The notes: generated by a model not told the origin, from the letters alone. Numbered from the stretch's first letter, positions 22,614 through 32,076 are shown. The stretch: DNA of 64,000 nt from Luteipulveratus halotolerans (GCF_001247745.1 NZ_LAIR01000002.1:2480001-2544000); one strand, 5' to 3'. Made by a program: numbers and translations.

Positions 22614-24299
22614 GTGACCGAGACCACCTCCACGCGTACGCCCACCCGCATCGACGCGATCGCCGAGCGCTACCACGAAGCAGCGCTGGCCCTGAGCCCC
22701 ATCGCCCAGACCTACCTCGGCATCGGGGGCCACGACTCCGAGCTCGACGACTTCTCGCCCGCGGGCCGCGAGGCGCACGCCGCGCTGCGGGCCGACGTGC
22801 TGCGCGAGCTGGACGCCGAGGAGCCCGTCGACGACGTCGACCGCGTGACGGTCTCGGCGATGCGTGACCGCCTGGGCGTCGCCCAGGAGATGTACGACGC
22901 CGGCCTCGACCACAGCGACCTCAACGTCATCGCCTCGCCGCTGCAGGAGATCCGCGACGTCCTCGACCTGATGCCGACCGACAGCGACGAGCACTGGACG
23001 CACATCGCGGGCCGACTGCGCGCGATGCCGCAGGCGCTCGACCAGTGGTTCGAGTCGCTGCAGGTCGGCGCAGAGCGGGGGCTGGTCTCGGCGCGCCGCC
23101 AGGTCGAGGCGTGCATCGCCCAGACGGTCGACCACACCGCCGACGACGGCTACTTCGCCACTCTCGTCCGCAGCGCGCACACCAACGGTGACGACCTGTC
23201 CGAGGCGATCCGCACCGACCTCGAGGACGCCGCCCAGGCCGCGGCGTCGGCGTACCAGCGGGCCGGCGAGCGACTGCGCGAGGAGATCCTGCCGCAGGCG
23301 CCCGAGGCCGACGGGGTCGGGCGTGAGGCCTACCCGTTGTACTCCCGCCAGTTCCTCGGCGCCGAGATCGACCTCGCCGAGACCTACGCCTGGGGGCAGG
23401 AGGAGCTCGCTCGAATCACCGACGAGATGACCCGCGTCGCCGACCAGGTCAGGCCGGGCGCATCGGTCAAGGAGGCGATGCAGGCGCTGGACGCCGACCC
23501 CGCGTACCAGCTGCACGGCACCGACGCGCTCAAGGCGTGGATGCAGGAGCGGGCCGACGAGGCGGTCGCCGCCCTCGGTGGCACGCACTTCGACATCCCG
23601 ACACCCGTGCGCACGATCGAGTGCATGATCGCGCCGACCCAGTCCGGCGGCATCTACTACACCGGCCCGAGCGAGGACTTCTCCCGGCCCGGTCGCATGT
23701 GGTGGTCGGTGCCGAAAGGCGTCGAGCAGTTCGGCACCTGGCGCGAGCTCACGACGGTCTACCACGAGGGTGTGCCCGGTCATCACCTGCAGATCGGGCA
23801 GACGATGTACCGCTCGCAGCTGCTCAACTCCTGGCGGCGCATGGACGCCTGGACGTCGGGCCACGGCGAGGGCTGGGCGCTGTACGCCGAGCGCCTCATG
23901 GACGAGCTCGGCTACCTCGACGACCCCGGCACCCAGCTCGGCATGCTCGACGGTCAGTCGCTGCGCGCGGCTCGCGTCGTCCTCGACATCGGCGTGCACT
24001 GCGGGTTCGACGCGCCCGAGGAGGTCGGCGGCGGCTCCTGGACGTACGACAAGGCCTGGCAGTTCTTGAACGCCCACGCCGACATGGCCGAGGGCTTCCT
24101 GCGGTTCGAGCTGGACCGCTACCTCGGCTGGCCCGGCCAGGCACCGGCGTACAAGATCGGTGAACGGCTGTGGCTGCAGCTGCGCGAGGAGGTCAGCGCT
24201 CGCGAGGGTGAGGCGTTCGACCTCAAGGCGTTCCACCGCCGCGCGCTCGACATCGGTGGCGTCGGTCTCGACACGTTGCGTGAGGCGCTGCTGCGCTGA
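22614..24299 (+). CDS. DUF885 family metallopeptidase-like protein
   Basis: A 561-residue protein of the DUF885 group, related to gluzincin carboxypeptidases. The zinc motif is HEGVPGHHLQ (about residue 385) and the downstream glutamate lies in HGEGWALYAERLMDELG (about 420). The N-terminal 350 residues are helical. Family members are thought to be cytosolic peptidases acting on short peptides. The GTG at 22614 follows a TAGGCT box by 6 nt with no SD, so the message is probably leaderless. A long high-GC frame on the opposite strand (22323-24236) is a shadow. Confidence 0.9.
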   Translation: MTETTSTRTPTRIDAIAERYHEAALALSPIAQTYLGIGGHDSELDDFSPAGREAHAALRADVLRELDAEEPVDDVDRVTVSAMRDRLGVAQEMYDAGLDHSDLNVIASPLQEIRDVLDLMPTDSDEHWTHIAGRLRAMPQALDQWFESLQVGAERGLVSARRQVEACIAQTVDHTADDGYFATLVRSAHTNGDDLSEAIRTDLEDAAQAAASAYQRAGERLREEILPQAPEADGVGREAYPLYSRQFLGAEIDLAETYAWGQEELARITDEMTRVADQVRPGASVKEAMQALDADPAYQLHGTDALKAWMQERADEAVAALGGTHFDIPTPVRTIECMIAPTQSGGIYYTGPSEDFSRPGRMWWSVPKGVEQFGTWRELTTVYHEGVPGHHLQIGQTMYRSQLLNSWRRMDAWTSGHGEGWALYAERLMDELGYLDDPGTQLGMLDGQSLRAARVVLDIGVHCGFDAPEEVGGGSWTYDKAWQFLNAHADMAEGFLRFELDRYLGWPGQAPAYKIGERLWLQLREEVSAREGEAFDLKAFHRRALDIGGVGLDTLREALLR

Positions 24300-24334
24300 G
24301 GTCGCCGACCCCGGCGTAGTGGAAGGATGCTCGG

Positions 24335-26253
24335 GTGCACGTCGCGCTCCCCATCCTGCTGCTCGTCTCGACCGTGGTCGTCGTGGCGACGCTGTCGCGA
24401 CGCGTCGGCCTCTCCGCGCCGCTGGTGCTCACCGCTCTCGGTGCGGTCGCGTCGTACCTGCCGTGGATGCCGACGCCGTTCGAGGTCGAGCCCGAGGTCA
24501 TCCTGCTCGGGTTCCTGCCACCGCTGCTGTTCGCCGCCGCGTCCCAGACGTCGCTGATCGACCTGGGTCGCAACCGGCAGCAGATCGCCGCGCTGTCGGT
24601 GTTCCTGGTGCTCGCCACGGCGTTCGGGGTCGGGCTGGTCGCCTGGCTGCTGCTGCACGGCTGGGTCGGCCTCGACCTGCCGTTCGCGGCAGCGTTCGCG
24701 CTGGGCGCCGTGGTCGCGCCTCCGGACGCCGTGGCCGCCACGGCGATCGCCCGCAAGATCGGGCTCCCCCGGCGCGTCGTCACCATCCTCGAGGGCGAGT
24801 CGTTGTTCAACGACGCCACTGCGCTCGTCACGCTGCGGACGGCCATCGCTCTGACCGCCGGAGGCGCGAGCCTGCTGACGACCGGCCGCGACTTCCTGAT
24901 CGCCGCCGTCGGCGGTGCGGTCGTCGGGCTCGTCGCCTTCAAGGTGCTCGCCTACATCCGCACGCACGTCACCGAGCCCGTCACCGACGTCGCGATCTCC
25001 TTCCTCACGCCGTGGCTGGCGTACCTGCCCGCTGAGCAGATCCACTACGACGGCGGTCACGCGTCGGGGGTGATCGCCGTCGTCGTCTGCGGCGTGCTGC
25101 TCGCGCACAAGGCACCGATCATCCAGACCGCCCAGTCGCGGGTGTCCGAGCGGATGAACTGGTCGACCATCCAGTTCCTGCTCGAGAACCTCGTCTTCCT
25201 GCTGATCGGTCTGCAGACGCGCACGATCGTCGACGCCGTCGTACGCGACCCGCACATCGGCCTCGGCCGCACCCTTCTCGTCGGGCTGGGCATCCTGCTC
25301 ACGGTCATGGTGGTGCGACCGCTGTTCGTCATGCCGCTGACGTGGCTGTGGAAGCGCTGGCAGAGTCCCGACCAGGCCGTGTCCCTGCGCGAGGCCGCGA
25401 TCATCTCCTGGGCCGGGATGCGCGGTGTGGTCACACTCGCCGCGGCGTTCGTGCTGCCCACCGGCTTCCCGCAGCGCGAGTCGCTCGTGCTCATCGCGCT
25501 CGTCGTCACGGTCGGCACCCTGGTGGTGCACGGGTTCTCGCTCGGCTGGCTCGCCCGCCGGCTCGACCTGCACGGGCCTGACCCGCGCGAGGACGCCCTG
25601 CAGGCCGCCCAGGTCACCCAGGCCGCCGTACGGGCCGGCAGCGCCGAGCTCAACCGGGTCATCGAGGACCCCGACTCCCCCGACGTGCCCGACGACGTCG
25701 AGCAGGCGCTGCGCAGCCAGTCCGAGCGGCGTGCCAACCTGGCCTGGGAGCGGCTCGGCGGCGGACGGGACGACGCGGAGGCACCGACCGCGGTCTACCG
25801 CCGACTGCGTACGGCGATGCTGCAGGCCGAGCGCACAAGGTGCTCAAGATGCGCGACGCCGGCTTCATCGAGCACGACGTCCTGCGCACCGTGATGACCT
25901 CGCTCGACGTCGAGGAGTCGATGATCGCCGCCATCGGTGAGCGCGAGCAGGACCTGCACGACCGGATGCTGCTGACCCCCGAGGCCCGGCAGGGCGGGTG
26001 CGAGGACCTGCGCGAGGCCGACTCCACGCGGGTCGAGCCCGAGACGCACGCCGAGTGCCCCGAGTGCTTGCGCGAAGGCACGACGTGGGTGCACCTGCGG
26101 CTGTGCCTCGCCTGCGGCAACGTCGGCTGCTGCGACTCCTCGGTCGGCCGGCACGCCACCCGTCACTACGAGGAGACCGGCCACCCGGTGATGCGCTCGT
26201 TCGAGCCGGGCGAGGCCTGGCGCTGGTGCTTCAAGCACGACCTGCTCGGCTGA
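24335..26253 (+). pseudogene. CPA1-type Na+/H+ antiporter with C-terminal UBP zinc finger, frameshifted
   Basis: The first frame (24335-25894) holds the transporter: about twelve segments, the APPDAVAATAIAR motif with the transport aspartate near residue 130, EGESLFNDATALV, and SWAGMRGVVTLAAAF. Around 25831-25840 (GCGCACAAGG) a single base seems missing: the protein would otherwise read AERTKVLKMRDAGFIEHDV. Instead the frame ends at 25894, while the rest continues in the next frame to 26253. That part encodes a linker and a UBP-type zinc finger (HAECPECLREG, LCLACGNVGCCDSS, HATRHYEETGHPV). The antiporter core may still fold without its tail. A sequencing error is possible. Confidence 0.8.
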
Positions 26254-26303
26254 GCGGCAGCCGACGTCCGAGGCCGAGGTCAGCACCCGGTGCGCGCGGT
26301 CGC

Positions 26304-26350
26304 CTGGTCTCGATACAGGCTCCGCAAGCGCTCCGGCCCGACTCGACCAG
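26304..26350. repeat. Palindromic intergenic repeat before maf
   Basis: CTGGTCTCGA (26304-26313) and the partly complementary CTCGACCAG (26342-26350) bound a GC-rich centre. The ends resemble an interspersed palindromic repeat common in actinobacterial intergenic regions. It lies between the antiporter stop and the maf promoter and may act as terminator. Confidence 0.35.
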
Positions 26351-26385
26351 CGGGGTACGCCGACCCGACCGGTAACCTCCGGGCC

Positions 26386-27027
26386 ATGGCGATCCCTCTG
26401 ATCCTGGCCTCAGCGTCCCCTGCTCGCCTCGCGACTCTGCGCAGCGCGGGCGTCGAGCCGACCGTCCGTGCGTCCGCGGTCGACGAGCCCGCGCTCGTGC
26501 AGCGGGCCGAGACCGAGTTCGGCGAGCTGGAGGCCGAGGACGTCGCGCTGCTCCTCGCACGCGCCAAGTGCGAGGCGGTCGCCGCCGGGCTGGTCGAGGC
26601 CGGCGAGTCGGCCGATGCGCTGGTGCTCGGCTGCGACTCGGTCCTGGAGCTCGGCGGTCAGACCTTCGGCAAGCCGGCCGACGCCGCCGACGCGATCGCC
26701 CGCTGGCAGCAGATGAGCGGCGGGTCCGGTGTGCTGCACACCGGGCACTGGCTCATCGACGACCGCGACGAGGGCACCGACGCGACCTTCGGGGCGGTCG
26801 CCTCGACGACCGTGCACTTCGCCCGGCTGAGCCAGGACGAGATCGAGGCCTACGTCGCCACCGGCGAGCCGCTGGAGGTCGCCGGCGCGTTCAAGATCGA
26901 CGGTCTGGCCGGGGCGTACATCCGGGGCATCGAGGGCGATTACCACAACGTCGTCGGGCTGAGCCTGCCGTTGCTGCGCGAGCTGCTGGCCGAGGTCGAC
27001 GTCGCCTGGCACGAGCTGCGCGACTGA
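26386..27027 (+). CDS. maf: Maf family nucleotide pyrophosphatase
   Basis: A 213-residue Maf/HAM1-like protein that hydrolyses nucleoside triphosphates (canonical or modified) to monophosphates, a housekeeping role linked to septum control. It has LILASASPARLATLRSAG at the N-terminus (SxSPxR motif), the cluster ARAKCEAVA, the catalytic LGCDSVLEL (Asp about residue 85), FGKP and the ending GAFKIDGLAGAYIRGIEGDYHNVVGLSL. The ATG at 26386 follows TAACCT by 7 nt without an SD, so it is likely leaderless. It converges on the MFS gene. Confidence 0.93.
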   Translation: MAIPLILASASPARLATLRSAGVEPTVRASAVDEPALVQRAETEFGELEAEDVALLLARAKCEAVAAGLVEAGESADALVLGCDSVLELGGQTFGKPADAADAIARWQQMSGGSGVLHTGHWLIDDRDEGTDATFGAVASTTVHFARLSQDEIEAYVATGEPLEVAGAFKIDGLAGAYIRGIEGDYHNVVGLSLPLLRELLAEVDVAWHELRD

Positions 27028-27055
27028 GCGGCGGCCGCGCACCGCGGCGAGGAGC

Positions 27056-28471
27056 TCAGGACGCCGTACGCGTGCGTCGTCGGGCGACGACCTCCTCGGC
27101 CGCCTGCAGCGCCGCCGTCGCGCCGGGGCCTGCAGCTGTATCGGGCTCCGTCTGCGGGGCCGGCGTGCTGTCGGAGCTGTCCGGGCTGGACGCGCTGAGG
27201 GGCCGCCACACCATCACGCCCGTCGCGACCATGAGCAGCCCCGAGACCACGAACACCGTGTCGACCGGCCCGAGGTGGGTGCCCGCCACGTCGATGTCGA
27301 TGTCCTTCATGACCGTGCTGACCAGCCAGCCCGTGACGGCCATCGAGGTCAGACTCGCGACCTTGGGGAACACCGTCAGCACGACGGTCGTCCGTCCGAG
27401 CAGCTCGGACGGGACGCTGCGCATCACCATCGGCATGAACACCGTGTTGGCGGCGCCGAGCGGCATCGCGAGCAGGAAGAAGATCGCCACCGCCACCGGG
27501 AACGACGTCGTGCGCGAGTACGCGAGGATGCCGACGCCGACGAGCACGAACGACGAGGCGAAGATGACCGGGGCGCCGAGGCGGCGCTCGAGCCGGGGTG
27601 CGGTGAGCGTGCCGCACAGCGTGCCGATCGCGAAGAACATCAGCAGCACACCGACGAGCTCGGCGCGCCGGTGCAGCACGTCGGTCACGAAGAACACCTC
27701 GAGGACGTTGATCATGCCGGTGGCGAAGGTGACGACCGTCAAGGCGAAGGTGACCGCCGCCATCAGCCGGTTGCCGGCGACCGCGCGCGCACCGTGGCGC
27801 AGCGAGGCCCAGAAGGTCTGCTCCGCCGCCGCGCGCGCCGGCGCGGAGTCCCACTCGAACCTGCTGAGCAGGAACGAGGACACCAGGAACGACAGTGCGT
27901 TGACGGCCAGCGCGGCCTCGGCCCCGACGGCGAAGTACAGCGGCGCGGCCAGCGGCGGCCCGGCGATGGCGATCAGGCTGTTGGCCGAGCCCTGCCGGGA
28001 GTACGCCGAGGTGCGCAGCTCATCGGGGATCGTCGAGGCGATCATCGTGTTGCGGGCCTGGTTGAAGAACTGACCCGCGCCGTTGGTGACGACGATCGCC
28101 GCGAAGATCCAGGCCAGGTCGACGGCCCGGCTGGTGCGGTCGCCGAGCAGCGGGATCAGCAGGAGGCTGCCGATGGCGACTGCTTGCACGGTGTTGCTGC
28201 GGATCAGGAGCCGTTGGCGGTCGACGCGGTCGGCGTACACCCCCGCGATCGGACCGACCAGCAGTACCGGCAGCGCGGCGGCGATGAGCACGCCGCTCGC
28301 CGCGCCCGGGGCCCACGACTCGCCGCGGGCCAGGTCGGTGACGATCCACAGCATGACCGTGACGTCGAAGACGAAGTCGCCGAGGCGCGACACCACGGCG
28401 GCAGGAAAGGCGTAGCGCCAGGCCTTGATGGCCCAGAGCTGCTTGCCCGGCGACACAGTGGCGGCGCCCAC
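27056..28471 (-). CDS. MFS transporter (enterobactin-exporter/DUF-like 12-segment type)
   Basis: A 471-residue carrier with 12 predicted segments. SRLGDFVFDVTVMLWIVTDL is the usual first segment of the MFS_3/EntS-like group; GPIAGVYADRVDRQRLLIRSN is the loop 2-3 motif A, and APRLERRLGAPVIFAS its counterpart in the second half. The C-terminal 50 residues are hydrophilic (SSPDSSDSTPAPQTEPD). Relatives export siderophores, macrolides or other small molecules, so only general efflux can be proposed. It stands alone, with a 199-bp upstream gap containing the terminator of the accD gene. Confidence 0.87.
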   Translation of the reverse strand: MGAATVSPGKQLWAIKAWRYAFPAAVVSRLGDFVFDVTVMLWIVTDLARGESWAPGAASGVLIAAALPVLLVGPIAGVYADRVDRQRLLIRSNTVQAVAIGSLLLIPLLGDRTSRAVDLAWIFAAIVVTNGAGQFFNQARNTMIASTIPDELRTSAYSRQGSANSLIAIAGPPLAAPLYFAVGAEAALAVNALSFLVSSFLLSRFEWDSAPARAAAEQTFWASLRHGARAVAGNRLMAAVTFALTVVTFATGMINVLEVFFVTDVLHRRAELVGVLLMFFAIGTLCGTLTAPRLERRLGAPVIFASSFVLVGVGILAYSRTTSFPVAVAIFFLLAMPLGAANTVFMPMVMRSVPSELLGRTTVVLTVFPKVASLTSMAVTGWLVSTVMKDIDIDVAGTHLGPVDTVFVVSGLLMVATGVMVWRPLSASSPDSSDSTPAPQTEPDTAAGPGATAALQAAEEVVARRRTRTAS

Positions 28472-28619
28472 CCGCAGTCCTCTCAGCAGTCGGCGGGTGA
28501 AGGCTCCCTGGGAGTCCGCACCCCGCGGTCCGCCGAAAGGCGACCGCGTCCAACAACGTACCTACCGCATGGTCAGCCGAGGTGCTTGAGCGTTCGACAA
28601 TCTGGTCATGTGTTGTTCA

Positions 28620-28661
28620 CCGCGGATCGTCCCGCCGTTCCGCGGCCAGGACGATCCGCGG
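28620..28661 (-). terminator. Terminator after the second carboxyltransferase gene
   Basis: Perfect 13-bp arms CCGCGGATCGTCC (28620-28632) and GGACGATCCGCGG (28649-28661) flank a 16-nt loop, 9 nt past the carboxyltransferase stop on the minus strand. Confidence 0.6.
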
Positions 28662-28670
28662 CCGGCGCGA

Positions 28671-30227
28671 TCAGACCGGCGGGATCGCCCGTCTGCGCGT
28701 ACTGAACGCGCGGTCGCGACGGGCGGCGTACTGCAGCCGCTTGAGCAGCTCACCGCGCAGCTCGTCGGCCTCGATGATGCCGTCGATCACCAGGTCCGCG
28801 GCCAGGCGTTCGATGTCGACGTCCTGGAGGTACTCCTCGCGCTTGGCGGCGATGAACGCCTCACGCTCGGCCTCGTCCTCGATGGCGGCGATCTTGTTGG
28901 CGTAGACCGCGTTGGTGGCAGCCTCGGCCCCCATCACCGCAATGCGCGCGGACGGCAGCGCGAGCGTGGCGTCCGGTCCGAAACCGGGGCCGGCCATGGC
29001 GTACAGGCCGGCGCCGTACGCCTTGCGCAGCACCACGCAGAACTGCGGCACGGTCGCCTCGGAGACGGCGGAGACCATCTTGGCGCCGTGCCGGATGATG
29101 CCGCCGCGCTCGACCTCCGAGCCGATCATGAAGCCCGGCACGTCGGTGAGGTAGATCAGCGGGATGGAGTAGGCGTCGCAGGTCCAGATGAACCGCGCTG
29201 CCTTGTCGGCGCTGTCGGTGAACAGCACGCCGCCCTTGACCATGGAGTTGTTGGCGACGATGCCGACGGTCCTGCCGTCCATGCGGCCGAAGCCGACGAC
29301 CAGCTCGGCGGCGAACAGCGGCTTGACCTCGAAGAAGCTGTCGTCGTCGACCAGTCCGTCGATGACGTCGTGCACGTCGAACGGCTGCGACTCGACCTCG
29401 GGCACGGTGGCCCGGGTGAGCGGCGCGCTCGGCTCCTCACCGACGTACGACGGTGGCTCGTCGCGCCAGGTCGAAGGTACGTAGGAGAAGTACAGCTTGG
29501 CGAGCTCGATGGCCTCGGTGTCGTCGGAGGCCAGCAGGTCACCGACGCCGCTCACGGTGCAGTGCATGCGCGCACCGCCCATCTCCTCCAGCGACACCTT
29601 CTCGCCGACGACCATCTCGGCCATGCGCGGGCTGCCGAGGTACATCGAGGCGTTGCCCTCGACCATGATGATCACGTCGGTGAAGCTCGGGATGTACGCA
29701 CCGCCCGCGGCCGAGGGCCCGAACAGGCAGCAGATCTGCGGCACCTTGCCCGACAGCGCGACCTGGTTGTGGAAGATCCGCCCGGCGCCGCGACGGCCCG
29801 GGAACAGCTCGACCTGGTCGGTGATGCGCGCGCCGGCGGAGTCGACGAACCAGAACACCGGCAGCTCTTCCCGCAGCGCGGCCTCGGTGGCGCGGACGAT
29901 CTTCTCGACCGTGCGCGCACCCCACGAGCCGGCCTTCACGGTCGGGTCGTTGGCGACCACGATCGCGGGCCGACCCTCGACGGTGCCACGCCCGGTGACC
30001 ACGCCGTCGGCCGGCAGGCCCTCGGCGGTCGCGTTGGCGTAGCGGCCGTCCTCGACGAAGCTGCCCTCGTCGAACAGCAGCGCGATGCGGTCACGGACGT
30101 AGAGCTTGTTCTGGCTGTCGAGCTTGGCCTTGGCCTTCTCGGTGGGAGTGGCCGAGGCGTCGTACGCCGCCTGCAGCCTGTCCCGGACGTCGACGACGTG
30201 CGCGTCGTGTGCCTCCTGCGTCGTCAC
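28671..30227 (-). CDS. Acyl-CoA carboxylase carboxyltransferase subunit (methylcrotonyl-CoA type likely)
   Basis: A carboxyltransferase of about 518 residues from GTG at 30227 (MTTQEAHDAH); GTG at 30314, overlapping the dehydrogenase stop, would add 29 low-complexity Arg/Gly/Glu residues. Conserved parts are FVDSAGARITDQVELFPGRRGAGRIFHNQVALSG, GPSAAGGAYIPSFTD, YLTDVPGFMIGSEVERGGIIRHGAKM and RKAYGAGLYAMAGPGF. It differs clearly from the propionyl-type subunit at 3016 and resembles MccB/LiuB. Its place after an acyl-CoA dehydrogenase and a LiuR-like regulator suggests leucine/isovalerate breakdown. A dedicated biotin-carrying partner is not adjacent. Confidence 0.9.
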   Translation of the reverse strand: MTTQEAHDAHVVDVRDRLQAAYDASATPTEKAKAKLDSQNKLYVRDRIALLFDEGSFVEDGRYANATAEGLPADGVVTGRGTVEGRPAIVVANDPTVKAGSWGARTVEKIVRATEAALREELPVFWFVDSAGARITDQVELFPGRRGAGRIFHNQVALSGKVPQICCLFGPSAAGGAYIPSFTDVIIMVEGNASMYLGSPRMAEMVVGEKVSLEEMGGARMHCTVSGVGDLLASDDTEAIELAKLYFSYVPSTWRDEPPSYVGEEPSAPLTRATVPEVESQPFDVHDVIDGLVDDDSFFEVKPLFAAELVVGFGRMDGRTVGIVANNSMVKGGVLFTDSADKAARFIWTCDAYSIPLIYLTDVPGFMIGSEVERGGIIRHGAKMVSAVSEATVPQFCVVLRKAYGAGLYAMAGPGFGPDATLALPSARIAVMGAEAATNAVYANKIAAIEDEAEREAFIAAKREEYLQDVDIERLAADLVIDGIIEADELRGELLKRLQYAARRDRAFSTRRRAIPPV

Positions 30228-30310
30228 TTCGTCTGTCGCGCTCGGTCGGGCTCCGCTGCGGCCGCGTGCTCGTTCCTCGCCCGCAACCTTCGCTGCACCC
30301 TCCTCGCCGC

Positions 30311-31492
30311 TCACTGAGGCAGCCCCAGCCCGCGTGCGATCACCATGCGCTGCACCTCCGAGGTGCCCTCGCCGATCTCCAGGATCTTGGCGTCCCGGTA
30401 GAACCGGGCCACGGGGTACTCCTCCATGAACCCGTTGCCGCCGAAGATCTGCGTCGCGATCCGCGTCGCGGTCACAGCGGCCTCGGTGGAGTAGAGCTTG
30501 CAGATCGCGGCGGCCTGCTTGACCTCGGCGACGCTGCGGCGGCCGGCCTCCAGCTCGTCCTTGAGCCATGCGGCCTTGTAGGTCAGCAGCCGCGCCGCCT
30601 CGACCATCACGGCCAGGTCGGAGACCTGGAACGACACGCCCTGGTTGATCGCGATCGGCTTGCCGAACGCCGTGCGCGACTGGGAGTACGCGGTGACCTG
30701 CTCGAGGCACGCCTGCGCGAGGCCGACCGCGAGCGCGGAGATCGCAACACGTCCGTCATCGAGCGTCTTGAGGAACTGCTTGAACCCGGCGCCCCGCTCA
30801 CCGAGCAGGTTCTCCTCCGGCACGACGCAGTTGGTGAACGTGAGGCCGTGGGTGTCGGACGCGTGCCAGCCGAGCTTGTCGTAGGCCGGCTCGACCGTGA
30901 AGCCCTCCGTGCCGGACGGCACCATGATCGCGCTGATCTCAGGCTTGCCGTCGGCGCGCTCGCCGGTCTTGGCCGTGACCGTGACGACGGACGTACGGTC
31001 GGTGCCCGAGTTGGTGATGAACGCCTTGGCGCCGTTGATGGTCCAGCTGCCGTCGGTGAGGGAGGCGCGCGTACGCGTGGCGCCGGCGTCCGAGCCGGCG
31101 TCCGGCTCGGTCAGGCCGAAGCCGGCGAGCGTCTTGCCGGCGACGAGGTCTGGCAGGAAGCGCTGCTTCTGCTCGTCGGTGCCGTAGGTCAGGATCGGGT
31201 TGATGCCGAGCCCGACACCGGCCGACAGCGTGATGCCGACCGACTGGTCGACCCGGCCGAGCTCCTCGATGGCGAGGCACAGGTAGGTGAAACCGCCCTC
31301 GTCCAGCCCGGCACCGCCGTACTCCTGCGGCACGACGAGCCCGAAGAACCCGAGCTCGCCCATCTGCGGCACGAGGTGCGACGGGAAGTGGTGGTCGCGG
31401 TCCCACTGCGCGATGTGCGGGGCCACCTCGCGCTCGGCGAAGTCCCGCACGACGTGGCGGAAGTCCTCGTGGTCCTTGGTCAGCTCGAACAT
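30311..31492 (-). CDS. Acyl-CoA dehydrogenase (isovaleryl-CoA dehydrogenase-like)
   Basis: A 393-residue FAD enzyme that makes an enoyl-CoA from a short or branched acyl-CoA. Features are GLTEPDAGSDAGATRT (FAD/substrate loop, about 125-140), ITNSGTDRT, the R-x-FGKPI region SRTAFGKPIAINQ (about 285), QIFGGNGFMEEYPVARFYRDAKILEIGEGTSEVQRMVIAR at the C-terminus with the catalytic Glu in EIGEGT. The ATG at 31492 (MFELTKDHEDF) is chosen over an upstream GTG because the intervening bases form the promoter gap. It is first in a two-gene operon with the carboxyltransferase, divergent from a MerR/LiuR-type regulator. Confidence 0.93.
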   Translation of the reverse strand: MFELTKDHEDFRHVVRDFAEREVAPHIAQWDRDHHFPSHLVPQMGELGFFGLVVPQEYGGAGLDEGGFTYLCLAIEELGRVDQSVGITLSAGVGLGINPILTYGTDEQKQRFLPDLVAGKTLAGFGLTEPDAGSDAGATRTRASLTDGSWTINGAKAFITNSGTDRTSVVTVTAKTGERADGKPEISAIMVPSGTEGFTVEPAYDKLGWHASDTHGLTFTNCVVPEENLLGERGAGFKQFLKTLDDGRVAISALAVGLAQACLEQVTAYSQSRTAFGKPIAINQGVSFQVSDLAVMVEAARLLTYKAAWLKDELEAGRRSVAEVKQAAAICKLYSTEAAVTATRIATQIFGGNGFMEEYPVARFYRDAKILEIGEGTSEVQRMVIARGLGLPQ

Positions 31493-31537
31493 CGGTGGCG
31501 GGCGCCTCTCCAACAGGTGACGATGGTCACGCACTTG

Positions 31538-31553
31538 ACGTTGACGTCAACGT
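31538..31553. promoter_or_regulatory. 16-bp palindromic operator of the LiuR-like regulator
   Basis: ACGTTGACGTCAACGT is a perfect 16-bp palindrome in the 79-bp gap between the divergent dehydrogenase and MerR-family genes. MerR/LiuR regulators of branched-chain amino-acid breakdown recognise palindromes of this kind (as I recall, TTGACGTnnACGTCAA-like). A TTGACG -35-like hexamer (31535-31540) overlaps it. Confidence 0.6.
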
Positions 31554-31571
31554 AAAGCACGCTGACTGGCC

Positions 31572-31982
31572 ATGACAACCCGGACCCCTGCCCCCGCGAC
31601 GAGCCGCACCTGGTCGATCGCCGAGCTGGCGGACGAGTTCGAGGTCACGCACCGCACGATCCGCCACTACGAAGAGCTCGGCCTGATCGAGCCCGAGCGC
31701 CGTGGCACGGTCCGCGTCTTCCACGCCCGCGACCGCATCCGGCTCTCCCTGATCCTGCGGGGCAAGCGCATCGGGTTCCCGTTGACCGAGATCCGCAAGA
31801 TCATCGACATGTACGACGAGCAGCCGGGCGAGGCGGGCCAGCTCGCCTACCTGCTCGCCCAGATCGCCGACCGACGGGCGGACCTCGAGCGCCGCCGTCA
31901 GGACATCGAGGACTCGCTGCGCGAGCTCGCGACCCTCGAACGCCGCTGCCGCGCCGACCTGCGCGACCTCACCCACACGTAG
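31572..31982 (+). CDS. MerR-family regulator, LiuR-like
   Basis: A 136-residue MerR-type protein. The winged helix is WSIAELADEFEVTHRTIRHYEELGLIEPERRGTVRVFHARDRIRLSLI (about 12-60), followed by RGKRIGFPLTEIRKIIDMYDE and a long coiled-coil dimerisation helix rich in Glu/Arg. It lacks effector-binding cysteines of metal-type MerR proteins. Similar regulators (LiuR/AibR-like) control leucine and valine degradation genes, matching the divergent dehydrogenase/carboxyltransferase operon and the palindrome between them. Confidence 0.88.
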   Translation: MTTRTPAPATSRTWSIAELADEFEVTHRTIRHYEELGLIEPERRGTVRVFHARDRIRLSLILRGKRIGFPLTEIRKIIDMYDEQPGEAGQLAYLLAQIADRRADLERRRQDIEDSLRELATLERRCRADLRDLTHT

Positions 31983-32015
31983 ACCGTCGGCGCGCGCCTC
32001 GCACTGGGGGTCACC

Positions 32016-32061
32016 GCGGGAGACATGGCTCCCGCTGCGACCTCCACGTTCAGCGACGTGG
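32016..32061. terminator. Double hairpin between convergent regulator and VOC genes
   Basis: Two small hairpins in a row: GCGGGAG/CTCCCGC (32016-32035) and CCACGT/ACGTGG (32044-32061). They lie between the stops of convergent genes and probably serve both. Confidence 0.4.
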
Positions 32062-32076
32062 ATCCGCCCGGCTGGG

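Noticed and set aside
22323..24236. Very long minus-strand open frame opposite the DUF885 gene
   Set aside because: It is Arg/Val/Leu/Gly-biased, has no motif, and lies fully opposite a gene with a HEGVPGHH zinc site; such shadows are normal at this GC.
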